DNA of 64,000 nt from an uncultured Luteitalea sp. GTDB taxonomy: Bacteria; Acidobacteriota; Vicinamibacteria; Vicinamibacterales; Vicinamibacteraceae. Shown piece by piece: positions 1 to 8,008 of this stretch (position 1 is its first letter; every line of letters starts with the position of its first letter). The translations under genes and the position numbers were made by a program. The DNA is taken from contig CAKTDA010000001.1 of the NCBI GenBank assembly GCA_934541105.1, positions 434,001 through 498,000 on the forward strand, written 5' to 3'. The notes under the pieces were generated by a model. That model was not told the DNA's origin and did no database searches. It was given only the letters and a program-made list of their open reading frames with translations.

Positions 1-125
1 TCGTCGCCGTCGCAGTACCTGTCGGCGGGGACCTCTGACCTCGCTGCAGCGCTGACTGGAAAGACGGACGCACACCCGCATGTACTGACGTCCGCTGCGG
101 CGGGGCTTCTCCAGAGGAGTCCCCG
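1..125 (+). ncRNA. candidate bridge RNA / structured left end of the IS110 element
   Basis: The stretch before the transposase folds well on paper. GGGGAC-CTCT (27-36) pairs with AGAG-GA-GTCCCC (113-124), leaving a 2-nt bulge. Inside it, CGGACG (65-70) pairs with CGTCCG (89-94), and CGCTGCAGCG (42-51) is self-complementary. IS110-group elements are known to express a bridge RNA from this position that pairs with target and donor DNA. The pairing is seen in the sequence; expression and function are inferred from the family. The RNA may begin before the window. Confidence 0.4.
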
Positions 126-1220
126 ATGCGCATCGTTGCAGGAGTGGATTGCCACAAGGCGTCTCACACCGTCGTGTTCCTGACGGCCGTGGGCGTGCCT
201 GTGGAGTGCATGGTCATCCCCACAACGGACGCAGGCTTCGAAGCGGCGTTGGCTGCCGGTGATCGTCTCGGCTGCGAGGAGTGGGGGCTGGAGGGCGCCG
301 GATGCTACGGCTTCGGGTTGGCGGTCTACGCCGCGGCTCGCGGCCTGACGGTGCTCGAGGTGCCAGGCCTGCTCACGAAGCGGCATCGCCGGCAGAGCAG
401 TCGTCGAGGCAAGTCGGACGAGACCGATGCCATCGCGATCGCGGAGGTCGTCCTCCGAGAGGGGCCACGCCTGTCACGGTTTCAGCCGCGTGCCACCCAA
501 CGTGCGATGCGGCTCCGGTACGACCAACGCGATCGGTATGTCCGTGCTCGCACCGCTGCCGCCAATCGCGTGCGCATGGCCGCTGTGCTGCTCGGGGTCA
601 TGACGCTGCCACGCTCGCTGACCTCCGCCCGCGCCATCCGCACGCTGCTCGAGACCGCCCGCACGTTCCGCGTGGAGGTCACGGGGAACCCGGCGGCACT
701 GGCGTTGGTGGACGACATGATCGATGCCGCCGAAGACGTCGAGCGTCTCAATGCCAAGATTCGCGCGACCGAGCGCGACCTGCAGGCGCTCGTGCGCGAC
801 GTGGCCGAGAAGCTCGTGGCGCTTCGCGGTGTCTCCGTCGTGACCGCTGCGGGCCTCATCGGCCACGCCGGAGCGATGACCAACTACCGGAATGGCGCGG
901 CGTTCGCGGCCAAGTGCGGCGCCGCGCCCGTGCCCTGCTCCAGCGGTCGGCGCGTGGCGGTGCGACTCAATACTGGCGGAGACCGGCAGCTGAATCGTCT
1001 GCTACACGTCATCGCGATGGCCCAGGTCCTGGCGGCCGACCATCCAGGGCGCGCGTACTACGACCGCAAACGTGCCGAGGGTAAAGCGCATCCCGCCGCG
1101 ATGCGGTGCCTCAAGCGGCAGCTCGCGACCGTCGTCTACTACCGTCTGCGTCAGGTCCAACAGCGCCTCGACTCGGAGGGCGCTGCCGATGCCACGGCTG
1201 CGTTGCCTGACCACACCTGA
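126..1220 (+). CDS. IS110-family transposase (DEDD recombinase)
   Basis: A 364-residue recombinase that excises and inserts its own element. The N-terminal RuvC-like DEDD domain shows D8 (in GVDCHK), E56 (in GLEGAG), and D98 and D101 (in SDETDA). A middle helical region follows. The C-terminal Transposase_20 domain (about 230-320) carries the CSSG motif at 271-274 with the expected catalytic serine. Length is normal for the family, so the gene looks intact. No clear Shine-Dalgarno site is needed to fix the start, because the DEDD fold begins directly after the ATG. It sits inside a truncated IS3 orfA, so this copy inserted after the IS3 element. Confidence 0.93.
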   Translation: MRIVAGVDCHKASHTVVFLTAVGVPVECMVIPTTDAGFEAALAAGDRLGCEEWGLEGAGCYGFGLAVYAAARGLTVLEVPGLLTKRHRRQSSRRGKSDETDAIAIAEVVLREGPRLSRFQPRATQRAMRLRYDQRDRYVRARTAAANRVRMAAVLLGVMTLPRSLTSARAIRTLLETARTFRVEVTGNPAALALVDDMIDAAEDVERLNAKIRATERDLQALVRDVAEKLVALRGVSVVTAAGLIGHAGAMTNYRNGAAFAAKCGAAPVPCSSGRRVAVRLNTGGDRQLNRLLHVIAMAQVLAADHPGRAYYDRKRAEGKAHPAAMRCLKRQLATVVYYRLRQVQQRLDSEGAADATAALPDHT

Positions 1221-1222
1221 TT

Positions 1223-1267
1223 GACAAAGACGGTGCCGCGGCCTTCTTCGCGAAGCACCAGGCGTGA
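1223..1267 (+). pseudogene. 3' remnant of IS3 orfA
   Basis: Reading from 1223 gives a short tail ending AAAFFAKHQA and a TGA at 1265-1267. This matches the usual C-terminus of IS3 OrfA proteins, which end in a KKAxAFFAK-like helix. The tail overlaps the GTG of orfB (1264) as GTGA, the arrangement that supports programmed frameshifting in intact copies. The upstream part, including the helix-turn-helix, has been displaced by the IS110 element, so no fused OrfAB transposase can be made from this copy. Confidence 0.7.
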
Positions 1268-2130
1268 GGTTCGCCTGGATCGCCACGGAGAAGGCCACCT
1301 ACCCGCTGCGGATGCTCTGCCGCACCCTGCGCGTCACGCCCAGCGGCTTCTATGCCTGGCAGCGGCGTCCCCCGTCGGCGCACGCGCGCCAGGACGCCGA
1401 GCTCGATGTGCGCATCCGTGCCCTGTTCACGAAGCGATGCCAGCGCTACGGGAGCCCGCGCATCCACGACGACCTACGCGAGGCGGGCGTGCCCGTCAGT
1501 CGCAAACGCATCGCGCGCCTGATGCGCGAAGCGGGCCTGCGGGCGCGGCAGCGCAAGCGGTACCGCTCGACGACCATGAGCGAGCACGATCAGCCGATCG
1601 CGCCCAATCATCTCGCGCAGACGTTCGTGGCCGAGGCGCCCAATCAGCGCTGGGTCAGCGACACCACGGAGTTCCTGATCGGGTCGAGCGGCAAGCTGTA
1701 TCTGGCCGCGATTCTCGACCTCTACTCGCGGTTTGTCGTGGGCTGGGCCGTGAGTGCCGTCAACGACCGGCATCTGACGATCAAGGCGCTCGACCACGCA
1801 CTCCGTCGGCGCGCGCCGGCGCCAGGACTGCTGCACCACTCCGATCAGGGCTGCACGTACGCCAGCGCGGACTACCAGCGCGTGCTCGAGGCGCGCGGCC
1901 TCGTGTGTAGCATGAGTCGTCGCGGTAACTGCCACGACAACGCGGTGGCGGAGAGCTTCTTCTCCACCGTCAAGAGCGAGCTCGCCGATCGCTTCGATAG
2001 CTTCGGTGAGGCCAAGATGGAGTTGTTCGACTACATCGAAGTGTTCTACAACCAGCAACGTCGGCACTCGACGATCGGGCGGATCAGTCCGGCCGCGTTC
2101 GAGCGCCGGTTCTCCGCTCAGGCGGCGTAG
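1264..2130 (+). CDS. IS3-family transposase OrfB (DDE integrase)
   Basis: A 288-residue protein with an N-terminal HTH_21 region (about 40-100, with the RYGSPRIHDDLR signature) and an rve integrase core. The catalytic triad is complete: D133 (WVSDTTEF), D194 (HHSDQGCTY) and E230 (NAVAESFF), with the D-x60-D-x35-E spacing of the family. The GTG start overlaps the orfA stop. Although OrfB is intact, the element lacks orfA and its left end here, so it is probably immobile unless helped in trans. Confidence 0.93.
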   Translation: MRFAWIATEKATYPLRMLCRTLRVTPSGFYAWQRRPPSAHARQDAELDVRIRALFTKRCQRYGSPRIHDDLREAGVPVSRKRIARLMREAGLRARQRKRYRSTTMSEHDQPIAPNHLAQTFVAEAPNQRWVSDTTEFLIGSSGKLYLAAILDLYSRFVVGWAVSAVNDRHLTIKALDHALRRRAPAPGLLHHSDQGCTYASADYQRVLEARGLVCSMSRRGNCHDNAVAESFFSTVKSELADRFDSFGEAKMELFDYIEVFYNQQRRHSTIGRISPAAFERRFSAQAA

Positions 2131-2161
2131 TCAACCCGTCCACCGAATCGGATCAAGCCCA

Positions 2162-2348
2162 CGTGGGGATCGTTGACGTCTACGATGCGATCACCACGGT
2201 GCGCCCGTACCGCGCCGCGCTGTCATCGGAACATGCCTGCGAGGAGATCGGGCGCGAGCCGCCCGGGGGCTGCAATCAGCGAGCACTGGTTGCAGAGTTC
2301 CGGGCACTCATCAGTGAAGACACTATCAGTGTTCGGGCGGATGCTTGA
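2162..2348 (+). pseudogene. C-terminal fragment of an HD-GYP domain protein
   Basis: Directly after the IS3 right end, the frame from 2163 reads GIVDVYDAITTVRPYRAALS, then an alpha-helical tail ending in LVAEFRALI. The VDVYDAxTxxRPYR block is the hallmark of HD-GYP cyclic-di-GMP phosphodiesterases; the catalytic HHE and GYP residues would lie upstream and are absent. The GTG at 2163 is only an in-frame codon. This is the cut 3' end of a host signalling gene disrupted by the insertion sequences. The other half should lie left of the window. Confidence 0.7.
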
Positions 2349-2619
2349 ATGCGTTCTCGACGAACCGTGAGTACTCGTCCCGCGTTCGAGCGAGGCCCTC
2401 CCGCAACGCATCGAGTTCCGCGAGGCAGGGTTGACGCAGTCCAAACGCGCAGCCCCATCAACGCGTCCCCGTCGTACAGGTGCCGGCCGAAGAGCTGCTG
2501 GACGAGATCCATCGTGAGTGAGGCGTGGGTTTGTCACCGCCTCACCACTCATCCTGCTCACGCGCATCGACCGGTCCGACCTCCTCGAGTGCCTCTCCCC
2601 TCGCCGGAACATCGCAGGC
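2349..2619. other. 271-bp gap, possibly with a decayed minus-strand ORF
   Basis: No intact gene is seen. On the minus strand a start at 2512 reads MDLVQQLFGRHLYDGDALMG. After one frame change the sequence continues as a helix-like stretch, LAELDALREGLARTRDEYS, to a stop at 2326-2328 that lies inside the HD-GYP remnant. This could be a small frameshifted gene, or chance. The rest shows no clear signals. Confidence 0.25.
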
Positions 2620-3429
2620 TCAGAAGCTGATCCCCGTCCGCACGACGGCAGCGTTGAGCCACGAGAAGTTATAGACGCTGTCCACGTCGGCCCCGCCTTC
2701 GACGGTGCGGTACCCCGCGCCGATGAACCACCGCGGCGTGACGTACACATCGACCATAGCCGCGACGTCGAACGCGCGGCCCTGCGGCGCCGCTGTTCCA
2801 TCGGCCTCGATCGTCAGTCGAGCGCGCCTGCCGAGCGCTGCACGGCCGCGCACGTGCGCAAGCGGAACGAAGCCGACGTCGGTGTCCTCGGCCGCGACTC
2901 CCGGTTGTGAGAGCGCGATGCGAGCGTCGCGCACGAACCCGGTGAAACCCACCTGCCATTGCCAGCGGTCGCCGCTGTAGAACGTGTAGCGATATGTCGC
3001 CCGGTAGGACGTGAACTTGTAGTCGGCGTTCGTGACCACGCCGCCACCGAACTGCTCGCCTGCAAAGGCAATAGCGCCTGAGGGCACGCCCGAACCGCTG
3101 ACCTCGATGGGGGCATACACGAACCGGAGTTCGTGACGCGCGGCCAGGCCCGTCGTTACCTCGACCCGGCCGATGCCGGATGGCCCCGACCCAATCAGGT
3201 CGACGATCGAGAACTCGGTGCCGCCTTCCGGCGGGATGCGGACGTCGTTACGTTGGGACCAGAGCGCGGCGCCCTCGACGAGTGCGCTGACGCGGGGCAC
3301 GGACGGTGGCCCCTGCGCGAGCACCACGCCAGCCATCAGTGAAGTGAGAATGAACACGACGTATGCCGCGACTCGATGCGGACGGGCGAAATCGGCCATG
3401 TCGGGTGGCATGAGCAAGCCACGGGCCAT
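2620..3429 (-). CDS. predicted outer-membrane beta-barrel protein
   Basis: A 269-residue protein with a hydrophobic segment at about 20-38 ending LMAGVVLAQ, fitting a Sec signal peptide. The remainder is rich in alternating aromatic and polar strands (for example YRATYRYTFYSGD and WFIGAGYRTV) and ends in phenylalanine, as expected of a barrel inserted by BAM. It lies 16 bp after the AsmA-like gene on the same strand, so they may be co-transcribed. Nearer ATG codons at 3411 and 3399 are possible starts. No specific family is recognised; ligand or role unknown. Confidence 0.6.
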   Translation of the reverse strand: MARGLLMPPDMADFARPHRVAAYVVFILTSLMAGVVLAQGPPSVPRVSALVEGAALWSQRNDVRIPPEGGTEFSIVDLIGSGPSGIGRVEVTTGLAARHELRFVYAPIEVSGSGVPSGAIAFAGEQFGGGVVTNADYKFTSYRATYRYTFYSGDRWQWQVGFTGFVRDARIALSQPGVAAEDTDVGFVPLAHVRGRAALGRRARLTIEADGTAAPQGRAFDVAAMVDVYVTPRWFIGAGYRTVEGGADVDSVYNFSWLNAAVVRTGISF

Positions 3430-3445
3430 TCGTCCGGCACGACAT

Positions 3446-4978
3446 CTACCGCTCGCTGCTGCCGCCCTTCCGTCGCAGCAATCGGTTGATCCCCTTCGTG
3501 ATCTCCTCCTCGACCTTGTTCTTCACGGCGCGCTCGAGAACGTTGGCGACGTTCACGTGAACCGAAAGCTCGCTCGCCGATCCCGTGATGGTGACAGGCA
3601 GTGTGACGCGGCCGTCTTCCTGCGTGTAGCGCACAAGGTCGCGGCCCGCTTGCTTCGTGAGGGCCTCGGAGAGCTGCACGTTGCCGCGCAGGTTCACTGA
3701 CGACCCGTCGAGGTGGATCGTGCCGCCGCCTGCAAGACGTACGTTCGGCGACTCGAACGAGAGGTCGTCGGTCACACCACGCCCACGCGTGATGCGGAGC
3801 GTCGCGCCGAGCCGCGAGAACGGCTCGTCGCGCGATGCCTCCGCCGGCAGCGCGGCACCGCTCCGCATCGAGGTGGCGACGACGACCGACTGCACCAGAC
3901 CGAGGCGGTAGACGACACCATCGGTGATGGCCAGCCGCGCCGTGCCCGAGGTACCGGACAGGGCGGCCGCTGGATCGGCCGCACGCGTCGTGATGTCCAC
4001 CTCCCCTTCCATGCGGCCCGTGATGACACCGGGGCTCCCCGCCCACGCCGACAACGCCGCGACGTCGACGCCCGTGACGTCCGCACGCAGGCGCAGGTCA
4101 TCGGATCCCGCCTTCGTGTCCACCGCCCCCACGAACCGTCCGCCGAAGACGCCGAACTCGATGGGGTCGAACGTCGTGCCCGCGGGCGTGAGACGGGCAC
4201 GGCCCGCGAGCGCATCGAGCGTGAGGCCAGCCATTCGCGCGCGCGCCGCCTTCATCGTCACCGTGAGATCGATGGGCGATGCCTCGGCGGGCGCACCCGG
4301 CGAACCAGCGTCGGCGTCCGGCGAACCGGCGGCAAAGGCCGTGAAGAAGTCCATCAGGCCTGCGAGGTCCAGGCTCTCCGCTTCGAGCGTGATGCTGCCG
4401 ACCGGCCCCGTGAGCGAAGTGATCTCGCCCGTGCCCGTCACCACCGTGTCGTCGGCCCTGACGTCGATTCGTCGGAGCGTCACCGCCGACCCGTGCGGCA
4501 CCGCGCTCACGCTCGCGCGCAGCGTGCGCCCGCCGCTCACGATCTGCACGTCGTCCAACCGGACCTCATCGATCGACACCACCTCGAGTGGCGGCGCGGA
4601 GTCGGGCGCGGCCGGCGATTGTTCGCCTTCGGCGACGGCCAGCGGCAGCAACGGGAGTTCGATCGTCGCGCCGTCGAGATAGACCGTGGCCCCTTCGATG
4701 CGACGCGCGAACAGCGCTCGCAGGTTCGTCGCGAGCCGGAGCCGTTCCGCGCGGATCCGGGTCGGCTCGCCGATGGCGACGCCCTCGAGCGTGATCGTCA
4801 CGCGCGGCAGCAGTGCGGCGTCGATGCCCTCGATAGACACGGGCTGCCCGATGGCCCGCGCAATCTGTGACGCCAGCGCATCGCGGATCGCGTCGCGCCC
4901 GAAGGAGCGCACCCAGAGCATGGCGGCGATGCCAAGCCCAGCCACGAGCACGAGGATCAGCAGCAGAAGTCTCTTCAT
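3446..4978 (-). CDS. AsmA-like envelope protein
   Basis: A 510-residue protein with an uncleaved N-terminal membrane anchor (MKRLLLLILVLVAGLG, then residues to about 23) followed by a long beta-rich region. The DAIRDALASQIARAIGQPVSI block after the anchor and the C-terminal LRGNVQLSEALTKQ region are typical of AsmA/TamB-type proteins, which act in outer-membrane assembly and inter-membrane lipid transport. The start at 4978 is chosen because GGAGGT lies 9 nt upstream (4988-4993). Longer in-frame starts exist but lack a signal. The gene diverges from the SDR gene at 5015. Confidence 0.75.
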   Translation of the reverse strand: MKRLLLLILVLVAGLGIAAMLWVRSFGRDAIRDALASQIARAIGQPVSIEGIDAALLPRVTITLEGVAIGEPTRIRAERLRLATNLRALFARRIEGATVYLDGATIELPLLPLAVAEGEQSPAAPDSAPPLEVVSIDEVRLDDVQIVSGGRTLRASVSAVPHGSAVTLRRIDVRADDTVVTGTGEITSLTGPVGSITLEAESLDLAGLMDFFTAFAAGSPDADAGSPGAPAEASPIDLTVTMKAARARMAGLTLDALAGRARLTPAGTTFDPIEFGVFGGRFVGAVDTKAGSDDLRLRADVTGVDVAALSAWAGSPGVITGRMEGEVDITTRAADPAAALSGTSGTARLAITDGVVYRLGLVQSVVVATSMRSGAALPAEASRDEPFSRLGATLRITRGRGVTDDLSFESPNVRLAGGGTIHLDGSSVNLRGNVQLSEALTKQAGRDLVRYTQEDGRVTLPVTITGSASELSVHVNVANVLERAVKNKVEEEITKGINRLLRRKGGSSER

Positions 4979-5014
4979 TGCAGGTGTACCTCCGCCTACA
5001 GTAGTGCAACGCCC

Positions 5015-5836
5015 ATGACTGCTGCCAACGGCAACCCCAGCCCTGCCCGGATGGGCCAGACCGTGCTCGTCACCGGCGCATCGACGGGCATCGGCCGGTC
5101 CCTCGCCCACCTCTTCGCCGCCGACGGCTACGACGTCGTCCTGGTGGCGCGGCGGGAACCAGCGCTCGACGATCTGGCCCGCACGCTCGAGGATCGGCAC
5201 GGCGTCCGTACCCATGTGCGGACCGCCGATCTGGCGCACGCGCATGCCGCGGAGGAGCTCGTGCAGGGGCTGCGCGCGGAAGGGCTCGCCATCGACGTGC
5301 TCGTCAACAACGCCGGCGTCGGCATGCAGGGCCCCTTCGCGTCACTCGCGCTGGATCGGCAACTCGCGATGATCGCGCTCAATGTCACGGCCCTGACGAC
5401 ACTGACCGGCCTGCTCCTGCCGGACATGCTGGCCCGCAGGCAGGGCGGCATCCTGAACGTCGGATCGACCGCCGGCTTCCAGCCGGGCCCGTTCATGGCC
5501 GTGTACTACGCGACCAAGGCGTACGTCGACTCGTTCACCGAGGCGCTGGCCGAGGAACTCGATGGCAGCGGCTTACGGGTCACCTGCCTCGCTCCCGGCC
5601 CGACGACGACGGAGTTCGCCGCCACGGCCGGTGCGACCGACTCGGCGCTCTTCCGCGGCGACATGATGACGGCCGACGAGGTCGCGCGGATCGGCTACGA
5701 GGCGTGGAAGGCGGCGCGCCCGCTCGTCGTCACGGGGGCGCGCAACAAGCTGCGACAGTTCATGGTCCGGGTCCTGCCACGCCGGACGGTGCTGAAGGCC
5801 GTGCGCGGCCTGAACACCCGATCGCCCCGCGCGTGA
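5015..5836 (+). CDS. SDR-family short-chain dehydrogenase
   Basis: A 273-residue classical short-chain dehydrogenase. The nucleotide-binding motif TGASTGIG is at 20-27, NNAG at 98-101, the catalytic serine at S151, and YxxxK at Y164/K168. The fold matches DltE-like or YqjQ-like SDRs; the substrate cannot be told. A -10-like TACAGT (4997-5002) is 12 nt before the ATG, and there is no Shine-Dalgarno sequence. An alternative start is the internal ATG at 5051. Confidence 0.88.
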   Translation: MTAANGNPSPARMGQTVLVTGASTGIGRSLAHLFAADGYDVVLVARREPALDDLARTLEDRHGVRTHVRTADLAHAHAAEELVQGLRAEGLAIDVLVNNAGVGMQGPFASLALDRQLAMIALNVTALTTLTGLLLPDMLARRQGGILNVGSTAGFQPGPFMAVYYATKAYVDSFTEALAEELDGSGLRVTCLAPGPTTTEFAATAGATDSALFRGDMMTADEVARIGYEAWKAARPLVVTGARNKLRQFMVRVLPRRTVLKAVRGLNTRSPRA

Positions 5837-5851
5837 CGCCGGCCCCGGTGA

Positions 5852-5857
5852 TATCCT
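5852..5857 (+). promoter_or_regulatory. -10 box of the esterase gene (leaderless geometry)
   Basis: TATCCT lies exactly 6 nt before the GTG at 5864, which would put transcription start on or next to the start codon. No ribosome-binding site is seen. The same geometry recurs at other genes in this window. Confidence 0.4.
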
Positions 5858-5863
5858 CCGCTC

Positions 5864-6727
5864 GTGCGCGCGCTCGCCTGCCTCGCTGCCCTCGCGCTGT
5901 CCACGGCACCAGCCTTTGCCGGGCAGGTCGCACGCGACGTGCCCTACGCGTCGCCCGCCCACGAGCGGCAGGTGCTCGACGTGTATGCCCCGCCGGGCGC
6001 GAAGTCGCTGCCCGTGGTGTTCTGGATTCACGGCGGTGGATGGCAGGCCGGGCACAAGGGCCTCGTGGGGCGCAAGCCGCAGGCCTTCACGGACGCCGGC
6101 CTCGTGTTCGTGTCGATCAACCACCGCCTGCTGCCGCACGTGGCGATGGAGGAGATCATCGGCGACGTCGCCAAGGCCATGCGCTGGGTCCACGACCACG
6201 TGGGCGAGTACGGCGGCGACCCATCGCGCGTGCTGGTGATGGGCCATTCGTCGGGCGGCCAACTCGCCGCGCTGACCTGCACCGACGACAGGTACCTGCG
6301 CGCCGAAGGCCTGTCACTTGGAATCATCAGGGGCTGCGCGCCCGTGGACGCCGACACGTTCGACATCCCGGCCATCATCGAGGTGGCCGAGGTCCGCGCG
6401 CGAGCCCACGGGTTCCCCCTGCCGACGAACGGCCACCGGCAGAAGTTCGGCAACGACCCGGTCAAGCACGTGGACTTCTCCACCGTCACCCACGTTGCGC
6501 CGGGCAAGGGCATCCCGCCGTTCCTGATCCTGCACGTGGCAGGTCATCCCGACACCTCGGCCCAGGCACGGCGGCTGAAGGCCGCACTCGACGCGGCCGG
6601 CGTGGCCGCCACGCTCGTCGGCGCGCGCGAGTCCACGCACACCGCCATCAACGACAGGCTCGGCGACCCGGATGACCCGACGTCGCAGGCGCTGTTCGCG
6701 TTCGTGAAGCAGGTGCTCGCCCGCTGA
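5864..6727 (+). CDS. exported alpha/beta-hydrolase (carboxylesterase/BD-FAE type)
   Basis: A 287-residue esterase with a signal peptide (residues 1-19, ending APAFA). The oxyanion-hole motif HGGGW (56-60) and the nucleophile elbow GHSSG (127-131, S129) define the hormone-sensitive-lipase/carboxylesterase group. The catalytic histidine is probably in ESTHTAIND near the C-terminus. It should act in the periplasm on small esters; the actual substrate is unknown. The start is GTG, with a -10 box 6 nt before it. Confidence 0.85.
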   Translation: MRALACLAALALSTAPAFAGQVARDVPYASPAHERQVLDVYAPPGAKSLPVVFWIHGGGWQAGHKGLVGRKPQAFTDAGLVFVSINHRLLPHVAMEEIIGDVAKAMRWVHDHVGEYGGDPSRVLVMGHSSGGQLAALTCTDDRYLRAEGLSLGIIRGCAPVDADTFDIPAIIEVAEVRARAHGFPLPTNGHRQKFGNDPVKHVDFSTVTHVAPGKGIPPFLILHVAGHPDTSAQARRLKAALDAAGVAATLVGARESTHTAINDRLGDPDDPTSQALFAFVKQVLAR

Positions 6728-6778
6728 CGCGCGCGTCCTGGCGCCCCCGCGTCGGGTCCCCCTCTGGAGGAACTCCAC

Positions 6779-7363
6779 ATGACTCGTACGCTGCTGCTGA
6801 CGTCTTGCGTGCTCGCCACGAGCGCCCTCGTCGCCACGGGACAACCGGCCCCAGACGCGCAGGTTGCCGGCGCCGTGATGGCCGCGCCAGCCGAGTCGCG
6901 TGGGACCGCGACCGTCATCGGCTACGACGCGCAAGGCCGCAGGACGACCCTGCGCAAGGGCACGGGCCACCTCGTGTGCCTTGCCGACGATCCCGCCAAG
7001 GACGGCTTCAACGTCGCCTGCTACCACGCGGACCTCGAGCCGTTCATGGCCCGCGGACGCGAACTCGCGGCAGCCGGCACCAAGGGCGTCGGCCCGGCCG
7101 AGGACGTCCGCTACAAGGAGATCGCCGCCGGCACGTTGACGATGCCGAAGCAGCCCGCGCTGTTGACGGTGGTCCAGGGCAGCGCCTTCGACGCCGCGAC
7201 CGGGACCGTCACCGATGCCTACACGCGCTGGGTGATCTACATGCCGAACGCAACCGCCGAGTCCACGGGGTTCCCCACGACGCCCGGGCCCGGTGTGCCC
7301 TGGCTGATGTTCCCCGGAACGCCAGGGGCGCACGTCATGATCAGCCCGCCGCGGCCGAAGTAA
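6779..7363 (+). CDS. exported protein of unknown function
   Basis: A 194-residue protein with a signal peptide (about residues 1-21). The mature part contains a conserved-looking GYDAQGRRTTLRKG block, then two cysteines (in LVCLADDP and VACYHAD), and ends in a run around PGVPWLMFPGTPGAH. It starts 13 nt after GGAGGAA (6767-6773 region), and lies 51 bp after the esterase, so the two may share a transcript. I do not recognise the family. A role as a haem- or metal-independent periplasmic accessory cannot be judged from sequence. Confidence 0.65.
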   Translation: MTRTLLLTSCVLATSALVATGQPAPDAQVAGAVMAAPAESRGTATVIGYDAQGRRTTLRKGTGHLVCLADDPAKDGFNVACYHADLEPFMARGRELAAAGTKGVGPAEDVRYKEIAAGTLTMPKQPALLTVVQGSAFDAATGTVTDAYTRWVIYMPNATAESTGFPTTPGPGVPWLMFPGTPGAHVMISPPRPK

Positions 7364-7419
7364 CCGACCGCGCTCGATGTGCACCCGATGGATGTGATGC
7401 GCGGGCCCTGTGCCTGACG

Positions 7420-7923
7420 TCAGCGGAGCGTGATGCCGGCCGTGACTCCGACACGCACGTGCGGTTCCCAGCCGATCTCGGCCTCGGGTGCGACGTAGAC
7501 ACGCGGTGAGAGCCGCAACCGCACGCCCCCGCCGACGACGAGCGCGCCCTCCGTGCTCGCCGCCGTCCCCGTGAAGAACCGGTCGCTGTGACGCATCAAT
7601 CCGGCGCCTGCGGTCACGAACGGCACGATGGCCCGCGAGAACGGCAGCACGCCGATGCGGACGACGCCAAGCGCGAACAGGTCACGATCGGCGCCCGGCC
7701 CGATGGCGTGGTGTATCTCGGCCCCCACCGCGAGATGGCGCGTCGCGATCCACTCGACACCCGCCCCGATCACACCGTGGTGGATCAAGCCTTCGTCGGC
7801 AAACCCCGCCCAGCCCGCTGCCACGGTGACGCCGGGCAACAGCGACGGCTCCTGCGCCGACGCGGGGGCACTCCAACCGAGGCAGCACGCAAGAGCCATC
7901 GCCGCGCATCGTCCTGTCATCAT
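7420..7923 (-). CDS. small outer-membrane beta-barrel-like protein
   Basis: A 167-residue protein starting MMTGRCAAMALACC, with a signal peptide ending APASAQ. The mature part is strand-rich (for example VGAEIHHAIG and VFVTAGAGLM-like blocks) and finishes TAGITLR, like eight-stranded barrels of the OmpA/OmpW size class. CCTCC on the plus strand (7928-7932) gives a GGAGG site 4 nt before this ATG and 7 nt before the next one (7920), so either may start. It faces the plus-strand Gfo/Idh gene across 85 bp. Confidence 0.6.
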   Translation of the reverse strand: MMTGRCAAMALACCLGWSAPASAQEPSLLPGVTVAAGWAGFADEGLIHHGVIGAGVEWIATRHLAVGAEIHHAIGPGADRDLFALGVVRIGVLPFSRAIVPFVTAGAGLMRHSDRFFTGTAASTEGALVVGGGVRLRLSPRVYVAPEAEIGWEPHVRVGVTAGITLR

Positions 7924-8008
7924 CGGACCTCCACGATCGAATGTGCAGGACGCGCCCCGATCGGCTCGGCGAGCTATACTCCCGGCCATCCGGAAGGCAC
8001 GACTCACC

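Larger units (their letters stand above)
1..1222 (+). mobile_element. IS110-family insertion sequence (5' end outside or at window edge)
   Basis: This element holds one transposase gene (126-1220), a structured non-coding left end (at least 1-125) and almost no right end. A long left end and very short right end are usual for the IS110 group, as opposed to the IS1111 group. IS110 elements have no long terminal inverted repeats, so the exact limits cannot be read. The right limit is placed near 1222 because IS3 orfA coding sense resumes there. The left limit may lie before base 1. Confidence 0.75.
1223..2161 (+). mobile_element. IS3-family insertion sequence, left part cut by the IS110 element
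   Basis: The end of orfA, the whole of orfB and a right terminal repeat remain. The last bases before the host sequence (2139-2161) read as an IS3-type end, finishing in CCCA, so the inverted repeat would start TGGGCTTGATCC on the other strand. The left end and most of orfA are missing to the left of 1223, separated by the IS110 insertion. Host HD-GYP coding sequence resumes at 2162-2163. Confidence 0.75.

Noticed and set aside
4979..5245. Longer N-terminus for the AsmA-like protein (start at 5245)
   Set aside because: It would run through the divergent SDR gene, and the GGAGGT site with membrane anchor at 4978 fits a normal start.
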